This document shows positions 9,166 through 18,531 of a DNA stretch of 52,735 bases, one piece after another. The stretch is from Bacillota bacterium (GTDB lineage Bacteria > Bacillota > UBA4882 > UBA8346). The position numbers and the translations under genes are program-made. The notes under the pieces are model-generated. The model had not been told where the DNA came from and did no database searches. It was given only the letters and a program-made list of their open reading frames with translations. The stretch's first letter is position 1. Each line of letters opens with the position of its first letter. The stretch is taken from the NCBI GenBank assembly GCA_023436305.1, contig JAEZJQ010000120.1, forward strand, positions 1 to 52,735. The letters run 5' to 3'.

Positions 9166-11853
9166 TTAAAGCTCATCCACCGGGCTCATATCGCCCCAAT
9201 TGGTTCCGATTTTAAAATCCACCACCAGCGGTACCGATAGTTGTACCGCTTCTTCCATTTCTTTTTTCGCCAGACCCATTAGTTCCCGCCAATGGGTTTG
9301 GGGAACTTCAAAAACCAGTTCGTCATGGACTTGAAGCAATAGCTTGCCCAATTCCGGTTTGGACTGTATACACCCGGCCACTTTGACCATGGCCAATTTG
9401 ATGATATCGGCGGCAGTACCCTGGATGGGTGTGTTTCGAGCCATACGTTCCGCGAAGGAACGGAGGGTAAAATTTCGTGACTGAAGGTCGGGTAATTTGC
9501 GGATCCTTCCCATTAAGGTTCGGGCTTCGCCACTGCCTCTGGCATCATCGATTAATTGGCTTACATATTCCTTTACACCGGGATATTGTTTAAAATAAGC
9601 CTCAATAAAAGCGTCGGCTTCTTTCCTGCTGACTCCGATATTTTTGGCCAATCCAAAACCGCTGATCCCGTATATAATGCCAAAATTCACCGCTTTCGCT
9701 TGATTCCGCATGGTTTTGGTGACCTCTTCCAACGGGACACCATGGACAGCGGCCGCTGTAAAACGGTGAATATCGTCGCCCTTTAAAAAAGCCTCCTTAA
9801 ATGCGGGATCTTGGGAAAAATGAGCCATGATCCGCAGCTCAATCTGTGAATAGTCCGCTGCTAGCAAATAACAGCTTGCCTCGGGAATAAAAGCCCGCCG
9901 GATCATCCGGCCTTCTTCCGAACGAACCGGGATGTTTTGCAGGTTGGGTTCGGTGCTGCTTAATCTCCCGGTGGTGGTCACCGCCTGGTTAAACGAAGTA
10001 TGAACTCTGCCACTGCGGGGATTGATTAAAGTAATTAGAGAGTCGATATATGTGGTTTGTAGTTTCAAATTTTGACGGTATTCTAAAATTATAGGAACAA
10101 TTGGATGTTGGTCAATTAAGGTTTCCAGAACCTCGGCATCCGTGGAATACCCGGTTTTATTTTTCTTGGGAGCTTTCAAACCCAGTTTATCAAATAGAAC
10201 CGCCCCCAATTGTTTGGGAGAACTGATATTAAACTGGTAATCGGCCAAGGAATAGATCTCGCTTTCCAGTTCTCGTTGGCGCTTCAATAAATCCGCTCCG
10301 AAGTTTCGCAATACCTCCGGATCAATCTTGATGCCTTCCTGTTCCATTTGAAATAAAACCTTGAGTAGCGGTAATTCAACTTCATTATACAAGGTATTCA
10401 AAGCGTGATCATTGAGCATTTGGTTAAACATGTCCCGCAACAGCTTTAAGGCTTGTAACCGCCCACAAGCGATGGGCGCCAGCACATCATCCGAGAGATT
10501 CGGGGATAAAGCGAAGATTGGAAAAATTTTACCGCGCTCATTACGGTAAGAGGGAATGCTCCGGCGGAGATAGGTTTCACTTAAAGCCTCCAACTCAAGG
10601 CCGCCTTGACCGGCGGTGATCAAATATCCACCGATCAGAATGTCCTCCAATCTGCCTTCCAGTGAAAATCCAAGCATATCCGCTATCAATAACTGTTTTT
10701 TCAGATCATGGCCGACTTTAATGATTTGGGGGTCGGTGAATATTGAAATGAACTGTCCGGGAAGCTTTGCTCCCGGCTGTAACCGGTAGAACCAGTTCGA
10801 CCGGGGTGTGCCGATACCTAAACCGAATAGTTTCACGTCATTCCAACTGGCTTCCCCCGTTAAAAACTGGATGAAACAAATCTTCTCCTGCCGGATCTCC
10901 GCCTGAAGTTGATCCAAATCTTGAGCGGAAAGGGTGTTAACTTCATAGGACAGCATTTCGATCTGCCGTTCCATGGGTTGTTCTTCGCCGGTAAATTCCT
11001 TAATCAACGAGTTAAACTCATATTTCTTAAAGAAATCAACCAACTCTTGTTGCTGATAATCCTGATGCTGGCAACATTCCGGCAGTTCCAGGCGAACATC
11101 CAAATCGGTTACAATTGTCGCCAGTCTTTTGCTTAATATGGCTTGTTCCCGGTAATTGGCCAACAGCTCCCGATCTTTTGGTTTATCGATAGTATCAATC
11201 TGCCGGTAGATCTCCTCCAAAGAGCCGAATTTGTATAAATATTTTAAGGCAGTCTTTTCTCCAAATCCCGGGACTCCCGGTATATTGTCGGATGAGTCTC
11301 CCATTAATCCCTTCAAATCAATAAGTTGAACCGGAGTCAATTGATAACGGTTCTTTATATATGCCTCATCCACCACATCCACTTCCGATATCCCTTTACG
11401 GGTATATAAAACTTTAATTCCCGGTTCCACCAGTTGAAAACTGTCGCGATCACCGGTAATGATTTCGACTTCAAGCCCTTCGTGTACACCCCGCTTTGCA
11501 TAGGAGCCTATTAGATCGTCGGCTTCGTAACCTGGTATTTCGTATATAGGAACTTTGAGCACCCCAAATAACTCCCGAATAATCGGGAGTTGGGATTTCA
11601 GGGAGTCCTCCATCTTTAGACGGTGCCCTTTATACTCCCGGTATTCCTGGTGCCGGAAAGTAGGCGCCGCCACATCAAATGCGGTAATTAAATAATCAGG
11701 CCGCGATTCCTTTAATAGTTTCAACAACATTCGGGCCAACCCAAATACCGCTCCCGTAGGCTGTCCGGTGCTAGTGGCGAATGATTGAAACTGGGGCACA
11801 AAGAAAGCCCGGTTAGCGAGACTATAACCATCAATAATCACTAATTTAGCCAT
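9166..11853 (-). CDS. polA: DNA polymerase I
   Basis: Okazaki-fragment processing and repair polymerase of 895 residues. N-terminal 5'-3' exonuclease domain with GDRDSFQL and GDSSDNIPG; middle 3'-5' exonuclease-like domain; polymerase domain with motif A (DYSQIELR), motif B (RNQAKAVNFGIIYG) and motif C (VHDELVFE). The middle domain lacks the DxE, NxxxD and YxxxD residues that bind metal, so proofreading is probably absent, as in Bacillus and Thermus enzymes. GGGAG is spaced 5 bp from the ATG. First gene of the polA-mutM-coaE-transglycosylase block. Confidence 0.97.
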   Translation of the reverse strand: MAKLVIIDGYSLANRAFFVPQFQSFATSTGQPTGAVFGLARMLLKLLKESRPDYLITAFDVAAPTFRHQEYREYKGHRLKMEDSLKSQLPIIRELFGVLKVPIYEIPGYEADDLIGSYAKRGVHEGLEVEIITGDRDSFQLVEPGIKVLYTRKGISEVDVVDEAYIKNRYQLTPVQLIDLKGLMGDSSDNIPGVPGFGEKTALKYLYKFGSLEEIYRQIDTIDKPKDRELLANYREQAILSKRLATIVTDLDVRLELPECCQHQDYQQQELVDFFKKYEFNSLIKEFTGEEQPMERQIEMLSYEVNTLSAQDLDQLQAEIRQEKICFIQFLTGEASWNDVKLFGLGIGTPRSNWFYRLQPGAKLPGQFISIFTDPQIIKVGHDLKKQLLIADMLGFSLEGRLEDILIGGYLITAGQGGLELEALSETYLRRSIPSYRNERGKIFPIFALSPNLSDDVLAPIACGRLQALKLLRDMFNQMLNDHALNTLYNEVELPLLKVLFQMEQEGIKIDPEVLRNFGADLLKRQRELESEIYSLADYQFNISSPKQLGAVLFDKLGLKAPKKNKTGYSTDAEVLETLIDQHPIVPIILEYRQNLKLQTTYIDSLITLINPRSGRVHTSFNQAVTTTGRLSSTEPNLQNIPVRSEEGRMIRRAFIPEASCYLLAADYSQIELRIMAHFSQDPAFKEAFLKGDDIHRFTAAAVHGVPLEEVTKTMRNQAKAVNFGIIYGISGFGLAKNIGVSRKEADAFIEAYFKQYPGVKEYVSQLIDDARGSGEARTLMGRIRKLPDLQSRNFTLRSFAERMARNTPIQGTAADIIKLAMVKVAGCIQSKPELGKLLLQVHDELVFEVPQTHWRELMGLAKKEMEEAVQLSVPLVVDFKIGTNWGDMSPVDEL

Positions 11854-11865
11854 TAAATACTCCCT

Positions 11866-12819
11866 TCACCCCTTGAATAAGTGATCGTACCCGATCAAAC
11901 CCACACCGACGGCGTTATCTCCGGAGAATTCCTTGAAACCGAATTCAAACCGGATTCCATGCCTCCGGCCTTCAGCCATGAATCTTTCTCGGATGATCCG
12001 GCTGGAGGCGACTCCACCGACCATTAAAATTGAAGCAGTTTTATATTGTTGTGCCGCCAAAAGGCTTACTTGTAACAACCCCTTACAGATACTGTTGAAA
12101 ACCTGACGGGCCAAATCAGGTCCAAAACAGCCTGATTTTACAGCCCTCTCGGCAGCGGCGGCCGGGCCGGAAAAACTAACTGTCAACTCCTGATGAGAAA
12201 TCGGTAGCATTTTTTCAGTATCGGAGCCAAGCGCCATTTCCTCTAAGGCGGGTCCCGCTGGAAACCCAAGTCCTAAACTCACCCCGACCCGATCAATAAA
12301 CTGGCCCACTTGTAAATCGGAGGAACCACCAACTTTCTCAATTGCATAGCCGGTGGAACCCGCCTCTAACGGACGAACCAATAACAATTCGGTGGTTCCC
12401 CCGGAAAGATGCCAGGTTAAGAAAGGCTTATCGGTATCAAACGCCGGTTGCGTATCCTTACCGCCAAATAAACCGGCCCGGATATGTCCTTCCTGATGGC
12501 TGGTTGTTATTAACGGAATCTTCAATAATTTGGCGGCCGCCTCCCCAAAAGAGGCGCCCACTTTAAACACCGGTAAATAGGAACCGGGTACGGGTCTTGG
12601 TTTAACGGAAGCTGTTATTGCTTGCAAAGGTTCAGCTAAAAGCCCCTCCAACACCTGCGGAAGGTTTTGTAAATGTTGAAATACGGCTGCCGACTGCTGC
12701 AAACCTTTTTCTCCCGGTTTTACCCGGAGCATGATCCGATTATCCGTGCATAAAGCTCCGGTTTCCGATATTAAAGCAATGGAAGTGGTATAACAACTCG
12801 TATCAATTCCTAGAATCAT
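11866..12819 (-). CDS. TsaD-like (Kae1/M22 family) protein, paralogue type
   Basis: ASKHA-fold protein related to TsaD, the tRNA threonylcarbamoyladenosine transferase. It has the N-terminal GIDTSCYTTSIAL nucleotide site and an H-x3-H metal pair in SHQEGH, but it departs from true TsaD around these motifs and is short (317 residues). It is best read as the TsaD-like paralogue that many Firmicutes carry near polA or nusB; the family has been labelled O-sialoglycoprotein endopeptidase without proof. No strong ribosome site is visible before the ATG, and a small palindromic element (12834-12947) separates it from nusB. Its function is unknown. Confidence 0.8.
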   Translation of the reverse strand: MILGIDTSCYTTSIALISETGALCTDNRIMLRVKPGEKGLQQSAAVFQHLQNLPQVLEGLLAEPLQAITASVKPRPVPGSYLPVFKVGASFGEAAAKLLKIPLITTSHQEGHIRAGLFGGKDTQPAFDTDKPFLTWHLSGGTTELLLVRPLEAGSTGYAIEKVGGSSDLQVGQFIDRVGVSLGLGFPAGPALEEMALGSDTEKMLPISHQELTVSFSGPAAAAERAVKSGCFGPDLARQVFNSICKGLLQVSLLAAQQYKTASILMVGGVASSRIIRERFMAEGRRHGIRFEFGFKEFSGDNAVGVGLIGYDHLFKG

Positions 12820-12833
12820 TTTAACGATTTTTA

Positions 12834-12947
12834 AGAGGCTGTCTAAAGTACTTTAAAATCAATAAGATATACAATTTATAGCATTTTAAAAAATAATGCT
12901 ATATAATGTATATCTTTATCCTTAAAACTCCTTTTGGGACAACCTCT
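12834..12947. repeat. MITE-like palindromic element, GGCTGTCCC family, copy 1
   Basis: 114 bp with inverted ends: left AGAGGCTGTC at 12834-12843, right end complementing to AGAGGTTGTCCC. An internal near-palindrome pairs 12864-12885 with 12894-12915. The ends match copies at 30465-30501 and 43824-43880. It begins directly after the nusB stop codon and fills the gap before the TsaD-like gene. Confidence 0.65.
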
Positions 12948-13377
12948 ATTCCTTTGGTATAGGTTCCGATTGATTATTTTCCAGATTTCGTACCAGATTC
13001 CCCAGGATACCGTTGACAAATTTCCCGGATTCCTCATCACCGTATTTCTTCGCTAGTTCCACCGCTTCATTTACGGTAACTCCCGGAGGAATATCATCCA
13101 GGTATTTAATCTCATAGACCGCCATTCGTAAAATGTTGCGGTCGGTATTTGCCATTCGTTCCAATTTCCAGTCCTCGGAATACTTCATAATCTCAGCATC
13201 AATCTCTTTTAAATGCTGGATGGTCCCTTTCACCAATTGCTCCAAAAACACCTTGGAGCTTTCCGGAAATTTATATTCGCTACAAGTGTAAGTCAAAACC
13301 TGTTGCCAGGGATTGTTTCCTACATCCGCTTGAAATAAAATTTTAAAGGCCAAATCTCGGCTTAAGTGGCGACTCAT
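12946..13377 (-). CDS. nusB: Transcription antitermination factor NusB
   Basis: Binds boxA RNA with NusE for antitermination of rRNA operons. An all-helical protein of 143 residues with the family start SRHLSRDLAFKILFQ, the middle NTDRNILRMAVYEI and the C-terminal VNEAVELAKKYGDEES. GGAG is spaced 6 bp from the ATG. It closes the accB-accC-asp23-amaP-DUF2273-nusB series that many Firmicutes share. Confidence 0.96.
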   Translation of the reverse strand: MSRHLSRDLAFKILFQADVGNNPWQQVLTYTCSEYKFPESSKVFLEQLVKGTIQHLKEIDAEIMKYSEDWKLERMANTDRNILRMAVYEIKYLDDIPPGVTVNEAVELAKKYGDEESGKFVNGILGNLVRNLENNQSEPIPKE

Positions 13378-13413
13378 TGAAACTCCTTCCCGTCTTTCAC
13401 CATATGGAAAATA

Positions 13414-13641
13414 TCAATCACTCGGGGGGAGTACCTTATTGATGATATCCCGTAACGAACCCCGTTCGTCAATCTTCTTCCCCAAATAAAAGCCGGCCAT
13501 AATACATAAAACGAAGGCCAGCATCCGCCAAAAACCTACGAAAATCCAAAGCAAACCAGCAGTGCATCCAACCAGACTACCTAAAATCCGGCCTTTAAAC
13601 CTGGCTATTTTGGGAAGGTTTTCTTTTAAAAACTCGTTCAC
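13414..13641 (-). CDS. DUF2273 small membrane protein
   Basis: About 75 residues with two hydrophobic spans and a basic start. Such proteins regularly stand between AmaP and NusB or Asp23 in Firmicutes and are thought to belong to the Asp23 envelope-stress complex. I prefer the GTG at 13641, because AAAGGAG lies 8 bp before it; the ATG at 13659 overlaps that ribosome site. Confidence 0.85.
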   Translation of the reverse strand: MNEFLKENLPKIARFKGRILGSLVGCTAGLLWIFVGFWRMLAFVLCIMAGFYLGKKIDERGSLRDIINKVLPPSD

Positions 13642-13674
13642 GAATGGTACTCCTTTCATAAAATGACGGTAATT

Positions 13675-14208
13675 TTATTCAACCCGGGCTTTAAGTTCCC
13701 CGGCGACTTTCGTAACTAAAACTTTCACGGTATTTACCCTGATACCGGTGGTTTCAAAGACATACTCGTCCACTTTAATCCTGATCTCTTCGGAAATTTG
13801 CGGAATACTAAGGTCCGGATGTACAGTGATCTCAATAAAGATATCCAGGCCGGTTAAATCCGCGCGAATTCCGATATGGGCGTCTTTAACTCCCTTAATC
13901 TTCCGAACCGCCCGTAGTGACAAACTTTCAATCGCCGAAAGCGTAATTTGGATTTCTCCGTATTGAGTCTGATTAATTACCGTTTTTTCCTGGCGCCGAA
14001 TTCGCAAAGACATTCGTATCGCGAAAAAGGTCAATACCAAACAAATCAAAGCGATCCCAAGCGCCCATAACTTTTCATGGTATGATAAATTGGCTAATTT
14101 GTTCGTGATGAATTCGGCTTGTCCAGTCCCCAATAATGAAAAAGCCACGCTTATGATGAACAATATTATACCTGCCAAGAGACTAATCAACCGTTCCCAT
14201 ATCTTCAT
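13675..14208 (-). CDS. amaP: Alkaline shock response membrane anchor protein AmaP
   Basis: Two N-terminal membrane helices (residues about 5-30 and 45-65), then a cytosolic Asp23-like domain. In Staphylococcus this protein tethers Asp23 to the membrane. The ATG at 14208 gives 177 residues; a GTG 27 bases upstream is possible. Encoded beside asp23 and DUF2273, as in other Firmicutes. The 147 bp between it and asp23 contain no clear terminator. Confidence 0.87.
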   Translation of the reverse strand: MKIWERLISLLAGIILFIISVAFSLLGTGQAEFITNKLANLSYHEKLWALGIALICLVLTFFAIRMSLRIRRQEKTVINQTQYGEIQITLSAIESLSLRAVRKIKGVKDAHIGIRADLTGLDIFIEITVHPDLSIPQISEEIRIKVDEYVFETTGIRVNTVKVLVTKVAGELKARVE

Positions 14209-14382
14209 CGCTGAAATGATCCTTCCTTTCTCCACCGAAGATTTTCAACTTTTGAACGGGCAACCACCGGCTTTCACTGGTGATTACCCATTTCTATCTG
14301 TTCTTTTACTCAGATCGTATTCGAAGGACACAACTCAATTTTATTTCAGTTGGGCTTTTATCCCCGTGCGCTTGTACGCCAA

Positions 14383-14760
14383 TTAAAGGACCTTAGCCTC
14401 GGCTTCTTCGTTTCGAAATTCCACACCTTGAATATGAACATTCACTTCAATCACTTCCAATCCCGTCATACTTTCCACAGTCCGTTTTACATTTTCTTGG
14501 ACCATATAGGCTATATCGGGAATTTTGGAACCATATTCCACAATTACAAATAAATCAATAGCGACTTGCCGTTCACCAACCTCCACTTTAACACCTTTGG
14601 CTAAGTTTTTTTTCATTAATAATTCCGCGAAGCCATCGGCAACACCGCCGCTCATTCCGATTATTCCTTTGACCTCGGAAGCGGCGATACCGGCAATAAT
14701 TCGCACTACTTCATTGGCTATCCTGATCGTTCCGGATTCATATTTTTCAATTTTGTCCAC
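14383..14760 (-). CDS. Asp23/Gls24 family envelope stress response protein
   Basis: 125 residues. It opens with the family pattern ESGTIRIANEVVRIIAGIAASEVKGI and contains a GGVADG stretch. Asp23 proteins form a membrane-associated network linked to cell envelope stress. The start is GTG with GGGGGTG 8 bp upstream. Located between accC and amaP. The 170 bp separating it from accC are A+T-rich without a recognised signal. Confidence 0.94.
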   Translation of the reverse strand: MDKIEKYESGTIRIANEVVRIIAGIAASEVKGIIGMSGGVADGFAELLMKKNLAKGVKVEVGERQVAIDLFVIVEYGSKIPDIAYMVQENVKRTVESMTGLEVIEVNVHIQGVEFRNEEAEAKVL

Positions 14761-14929
14761 TACTAGACACCCCCATTAATCCTACCTATCTTATCATGTG
14801 TATAAGAGAAAACCTTTCATGCGCTTTGATAGTTTTATTCTTAGCGGCGCAGAGATTACTCTTGTATATAACATTTTAAGCGGATTTACGATTAGATATG
14901 TCTAAAAGCGTCGTTTAATTAAAATAAAA

Positions 14930-16288
14930 TTAATCATTATTATAGATTCTCGTTTGAATAAAATTGGTAAAAACTTCTCCTTTTTGGAAATACTCGTTGT
15001 TTAGAACCTCCAGGTGAAACGGGATTGTGGTTTTGACTCCCTCAATCTCAAATTCCCCGAGGGCGCGCATCATCCGTTTGATGGCCATAGTCCTGTTTTC
15101 TTCCCATACGATTAATTTAGCGATCATGGAGTCGTAATAAGGCGGTATAGTATACCCTTGATATACGGCGCTATCCACCCGGACACCCGGCCCGCCGGGA
15201 ATATGATAAAGTGTGATTCGTCCCGGGGAAGGCATGAAATTTTTCTCGGGGTCCTCGGCATTAACCCGGCACTCGATGGCATGTCCCTGGATGACAATAT
15301 CCTTTTGCTCCAATTTTAGCTTTTCACCAACTGCCACATAAATTTGCTCTTTAATCAAATCCACCCCGGTAACCATCTCCGTAACCGGATGTTCCACTTG
15401 AATCCGGGTATTCATTTCCATAAAATAAAACTTACCGTTTTTATCGAGTAGAAACTCTACAGTTCCGGCATTGGTATAACCCACCGATTTCGCTCCCCGC
15501 AAAGCGGCTTCTCCAATTTTACACCGCATCTCGGGGGTGATGGCCGGAGACGGGGACTCTTCAATGACCTTCTGATGGCGGCGCTGCACCGAACAATCCC
15601 GTTCGCCAAGATAGACGCCATTGCCGTGTTCATCCAACAGTAATTGAACCTCGATATGTTTCGGTTCCTCGATATACTTTTCCATATATACTTCAGGGTT
15701 GCCGAAAGCGGCATCTGCTTCAGCCTGGGCTGTTTGATAAGCATTCATCAGTTCATCCCGGTTGTAAACCACTCTCATGCCGCGTCCGCCTCCGCCGGCG
15801 GAAGCTTTAATGATAACCGGATAACCAATCTCCCCGGCCATATCGATGGCTTCTTTCACATCAGCGATGACCCCGTCCGAACCGGGAACAACCGGAACAC
15901 CGGCATCCTTCATGGATTTTTTGGCCGTTGCCTTATCTCCCATTTTTTCGATGGCTATGGCCGGTGGCCCGATAAACTTTATGTGATGAGTCTCGCAAAT
16001 CTCCGCAAAACGTGAATTTTCTGCCAAAAATCCGTATCCGGGATGAATGGCGTCAACTTCCGCGATGGTTGCAGTGCTGATGATATTAGGAATATTCAGA
16101 TAACTGCGGTTGCCGGGAGCGGGGCCAACACAAAACGCTTCATCGGCATAATGGACATGTAATGAATCCCGATCCGCTTCCGAATAAATCGCCACCGTTC
16201 CAATTCCCAATTCTTTACAAGCCCGAATAATCCGTAGCGCTATTTCGCCTCGATTGGCGATTAAGATTTTTTTAAACATATTGATCAC
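14930..16288 (-). CDS. accC: Acetyl-CoA carboxylase biotin carboxylase subunit
   Basis: ATP-grasp enzyme that carboxylates the biotin of AccB with bicarbonate, the first half of malonyl-CoA synthesis. KILIANRGEIALRI at the start, the glycine-rich ATP lid (GGGGRGMR), the EMNTRIQVEHPVTE active-site strand and the C-terminal domain are intact over about 450 residues. Start choice is uncertain: GTG at 16288 is too close to GGAGGT (3 bp), while ATG at 16279 is rather far (12 bp). Directly follows accB; the carboxyltransferase genes accA and accD are not in the window. Confidence 0.97.
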   Translation of the reverse strand: MINMFKKILIANRGEIALRIIRACKELGIGTVAIYSEADRDSLHVHYADEAFCVGPAPGNRSYLNIPNIISTATIAEVDAIHPGYGFLAENSRFAEICETHHIKFIGPPAIAIEKMGDKATAKKSMKDAGVPVVPGSDGVIADVKEAIDMAGEIGYPVIIKASAGGGGRGMRVVYNRDELMNAYQTAQAEADAAFGNPEVYMEKYIEEPKHIEVQLLLDEHGNGVYLGERDCSVQRRHQKVIEESPSPAITPEMRCKIGEAALRGAKSVGYTNAGTVEFLLDKNGKFYFMEMNTRIQVEHPVTEMVTGVDLIKEQIYVAVGEKLKLEQKDIVIQGHAIECRVNAEDPEKNFMPSPGRITLYHIPGGPGVRVDSAVYQGYTIPPYYDSMIAKLIVWEENRTMAIKRMMRALGEFEIEGVKTTIPFHLEVLNNEYFQKGEVFTNFIQTRIYNND

Positions 16289-16321
16289 GATACCTCCAGC
16301 CGAGTTTTGAGTTACATTTCC

Positions 16322-16819
16322 CTAGCAAACTTTCTCAATCACGAATAACGGCTGTCCGTATTCCACCGGATGGGCGTTTTCCACTAATACTTCAACGACT
16401 TTCCCACGAAATTCGCTATCAATTTCATTCATCAGCTTCATGGCTTCGATGATGCATACAACTTGCCCAGCCTCAACCATCTGGCCGATTTGCACATACG
16501 GGTCGGCATCCGGAGACGGCGCCCGATAGAAAGTCCCAACCATGGGAGCGACAATTAACGCCTGATTCGGTCCAAGCCCCTCGCTTTTATTCTCGGGAGC
16601 GGTGGCGGTCGCCGGCGCAGCAGGTAATAGGCCCGGAACTGCCGGTGGTATATTGATCATTGGATATTGCGCCATGGGGTTCATCGAAGGATTAATTTGC
16701 GGAATACCGCTGATTCCTTTTTTAATGACAATCTTGTTCCCTTCACTTTCGAAACTCAATTCGCTAATATCCGTACCATCCAACATCTTAACTAATTCCT
16801 TAATTTCCTTGATATTCAT
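16322..16819 (-). CDS. accB: Biotin carboxyl carrier protein of acetyl-CoA carboxylase
   Basis: Carries the biotin arm between AccC and the carboxyltransferase. Conserved N-terminal helix, a Pro/Ala-rich linker (about residues 45-80), then the biotinyl domain with K128 in EAMKLMNEI as the attachment site. 165 residues. AAAGGAGG lies 7 bp upstream of the ATG. First gene of the accBC transcript, with a sigma-A-like promoter at 17011-17039. Confidence 0.96.
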   Translation of the reverse strand: MNIKEIKELVKMLDGTDISELSFESEGNKIVIKKGISGIPQINPSMNPMAQYPMINIPPAVPGLLPAAPATATAPENKSEGLGPNQALIVAPMVGTFYRAPSPDADPYVQIGQMVEAGQVVCIIEAMKLMNEIDSEFRGKVVEVLVENAHPVEYGQPLFVIEKVC

Positions 16820-17010
16820 TAAATATCCTCCTTTAGGGGAATGGGGAAAAAATAATTAAATATTTATTCACCAGTGAGGTAATTTTTCCTTCTTTTTAAT
16901 AATTTAATCTTTTGAATGGGCAAATATACGGAATTAAATCAACTCGCGCACCCTCAAAACGATACGCGAAACGGGTTAGATCACGCCATTAGAAGGGGAT
17001 TAGCTGTTTT

Positions 17011-17039
17011 ATTATAAATCTGAGGATGTCCAATTCCAA
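17011..17039 (-). promoter_or_regulatory. Sigma-A promoter for accB-accC
   Basis: Minus strand: TTGGAA (17034-17039), 17-bp spacer, TATAAT (17011-17016). It leaves a leader of nearly 190 nt before accB. In the wider gap 16820-17260 I see no gene and no operator that I can name. Confidence 0.6.
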
Positions 17040-17249
17040 TGTTAAGCTTAGTTCATAGACCCGTTTTATCATTTTATCATATAATACCCTGTCGCTTTGA
17101 AACAAAAAATATAGCGCTTCGGGCCAATTAGCGCTTTATTTAGGAACAAACCAAAATTTCACTAAACATTTTTACAAAATTTTAGCACCTGATGGATTAT
17201 TTATTGCCGATAACTATAAAACCTTAGAGAAATACTCTTTGTGCTATTA

Positions 17250-17288
17250 TAAAAAATAAAAACCGGTCCTTTTATCCAAGAGCCGGTT
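17250..17288 (-). terminator. Intrinsic terminator of the spoIIIA operon
   Basis: Minus strand: stem AACCGG / CCGGTT (17283-17288 with 17261-17266), then TTTTATTTTTTATAA. Placed 24 bp after the spoIIIAH stop codon. Confidence 0.8.
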
Positions 17289-17311
17289 CCTCCAAAACTA
17301 TTTCTCCTCCT

Positions 17312-17839
17312 CTACCTCTCCACCACCTCGACTTGCTCCAACCCATAGCCGGTCATATCCGCCGCCATCTGCCCAATCGTTCCGGCATTTCCGGCGTCAA
17401 TCTTCCCGGACACTACCACGGTAACAATTTTAGGATGAATATTCACCATGGATTCCTGAAAACCTTTGGCTTTCAATAATGTTTCCAATTCCTGCTCCTT
17501 GGAGGCGGCCTGGGTTAGCCGCCACAATTCTTGTTCGGCTTGTTTCCGGGTATCGTCGGTGAGACCCACTTTATCCAAGAGTTCTTCAATTCGCTCCATT
17601 TCCTGACTGCGTTCCCGGTCCCGTTCAATTTTCAGATCAAGCAAGGAATCGGAAGGGCTATATTCCCGTGGGATTTTTAAGGGCGCCGGTTCTTTCACTT
17701 CCGGATTGGGAGACGGCACATTCGTGTTCAGTCCTAGAAAATAGTGAAACCCAAAACCAAACAACCCGGCAAAGACTAAAACAACTATGCTGAACCAAAC
17801 TTTCGGCGGCACCATTCCTTTAAATGGGGACACTTTCAT
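17312..17839 (-). CDS. spoIIIAH: Stage III sporulation protein AH
   Basis: Mother-cell membrane protein whose outer domain docks with forespore SpoIIQ across the intermembrane space, forming the engulfment zipper and feeding tube. One membrane helix (about residues 14-32), a Pro-rich stretch, then a helical region and a C-terminal YscJ/FliF-like ring-building domain. 175 residues. Last gene of the spoIIIA operon; the terminator follows. Confidence 0.93.
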   Translation of the reverse strand: MKVSPFKGMVPPKVWFSIVVLVFAGLFGFGFHYFLGLNTNVPSPNPEVKEPAPLKIPREYSPSDSLLDLKIERDRERSQEMERIEELLDKVGLTDDTRKQAEQELWRLTQAASKEQELETLLKAKGFQESMVNIHPKIVTVVVSGKIDAGNAGTIGQMAADMTGYGLEQVEVVER

Positions 17840-17889
17840 TATGTAACCTCCTCAAGTGAAATAATAACTACAGGGCCTATGGTCCAATG

Positions 17890-18531
17890 TCAAAATCCTG
17901 CTGAATTCCGGTCAATGTTTCCGGGAATAACCATTACCCGATGAGCCGGGATTCCTAATAAAGTAGTCACTGCATCGATTAATATCCCTTTAATCCTTAC
18001 ATCCCGGGCCCCCTCAGCGACGACGATTACGCCTTCGACAATTGGCGCCAGTTCTTCCTTTAAAACCGGCTGGTCATAACCATTGCGATCCTTGGCGAAA
18101 ACCAGTTCATTATCGATGCTGTCCTCAGTGTTCACGGTATTTTGTTCATGAGAAGTCCGTTTGGACTCACGGACCTGACGCTCCCATATTTTACGGCTCC
18201 GGGATTTAAGATTCACTTTTACCTGAACCCGGCCCACCCCTTCAATTCTCTCCAGAGTCCGCGCCAATTCACCAGCCAGTTGTGTATCAACGGAACCGGC
18301 GGGCGCTTCGTTCATTTCAGTTTGATACGCCGGATTATCCGGCGGTAATTTTTCATGAGTGGCTGTACCTCTGTCGTTCCCGACTAAAAGCAAAATTACC
18401 CCCAAGGCCGCGACGGCCACTAAAATCCAGGAAGTCGTCGGGTTTTGCCCGAATTTCTTCATAATACTTTGCCAAATACCACCTGCCCATACTGGTGTAT
18501 GATCATTGCCACCCTGGCTATTTTCAGTCAT
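17890..18531 (-). CDS. spoIIIAG: Stage III sporulation protein AG
   Basis: Builds the large ring of the SpoIIIA-SpoIIQ channel in the mother-cell membrane. A cytosolic head, one membrane helix (about residues 34-50, ILVAVAALGVILLLVG), a Pro/Glu-rich linker, then the ring-building fold with ARTLERIEGVGRVQVKVNL. The segment before EGVIVVAEGA contains the insert typical of this protein. Its ATG overlaps the end of spoIIIAF by 8 bp, indicating translational coupling. Confidence 0.93.
   Translation of the reverse strand: MTENSQGGNDHTPVWAGGIWQSIMKKFGQNPTTSWILVAVAALGVILLLVGNDRGTATHEKLPPDNPAYQTEMNEAPAGSVDTQLAGELARTLERIEGVGRVQVKVNLKSRSRKIWERQVRESKRTSHEQNTVNTEDSIDNELVFAKDRNGYDQPVLKEELAPIVEGVIVVAEGARDVRIKGILIDAVTTLLGIPAHRVMVIPGNIDRNSAGF

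Noticed and set aside
9166..11853. Loss of proofreading residues in PolA as a novelty
   Set aside because: Known and common in Bacillus- and Thermus-type PolA.
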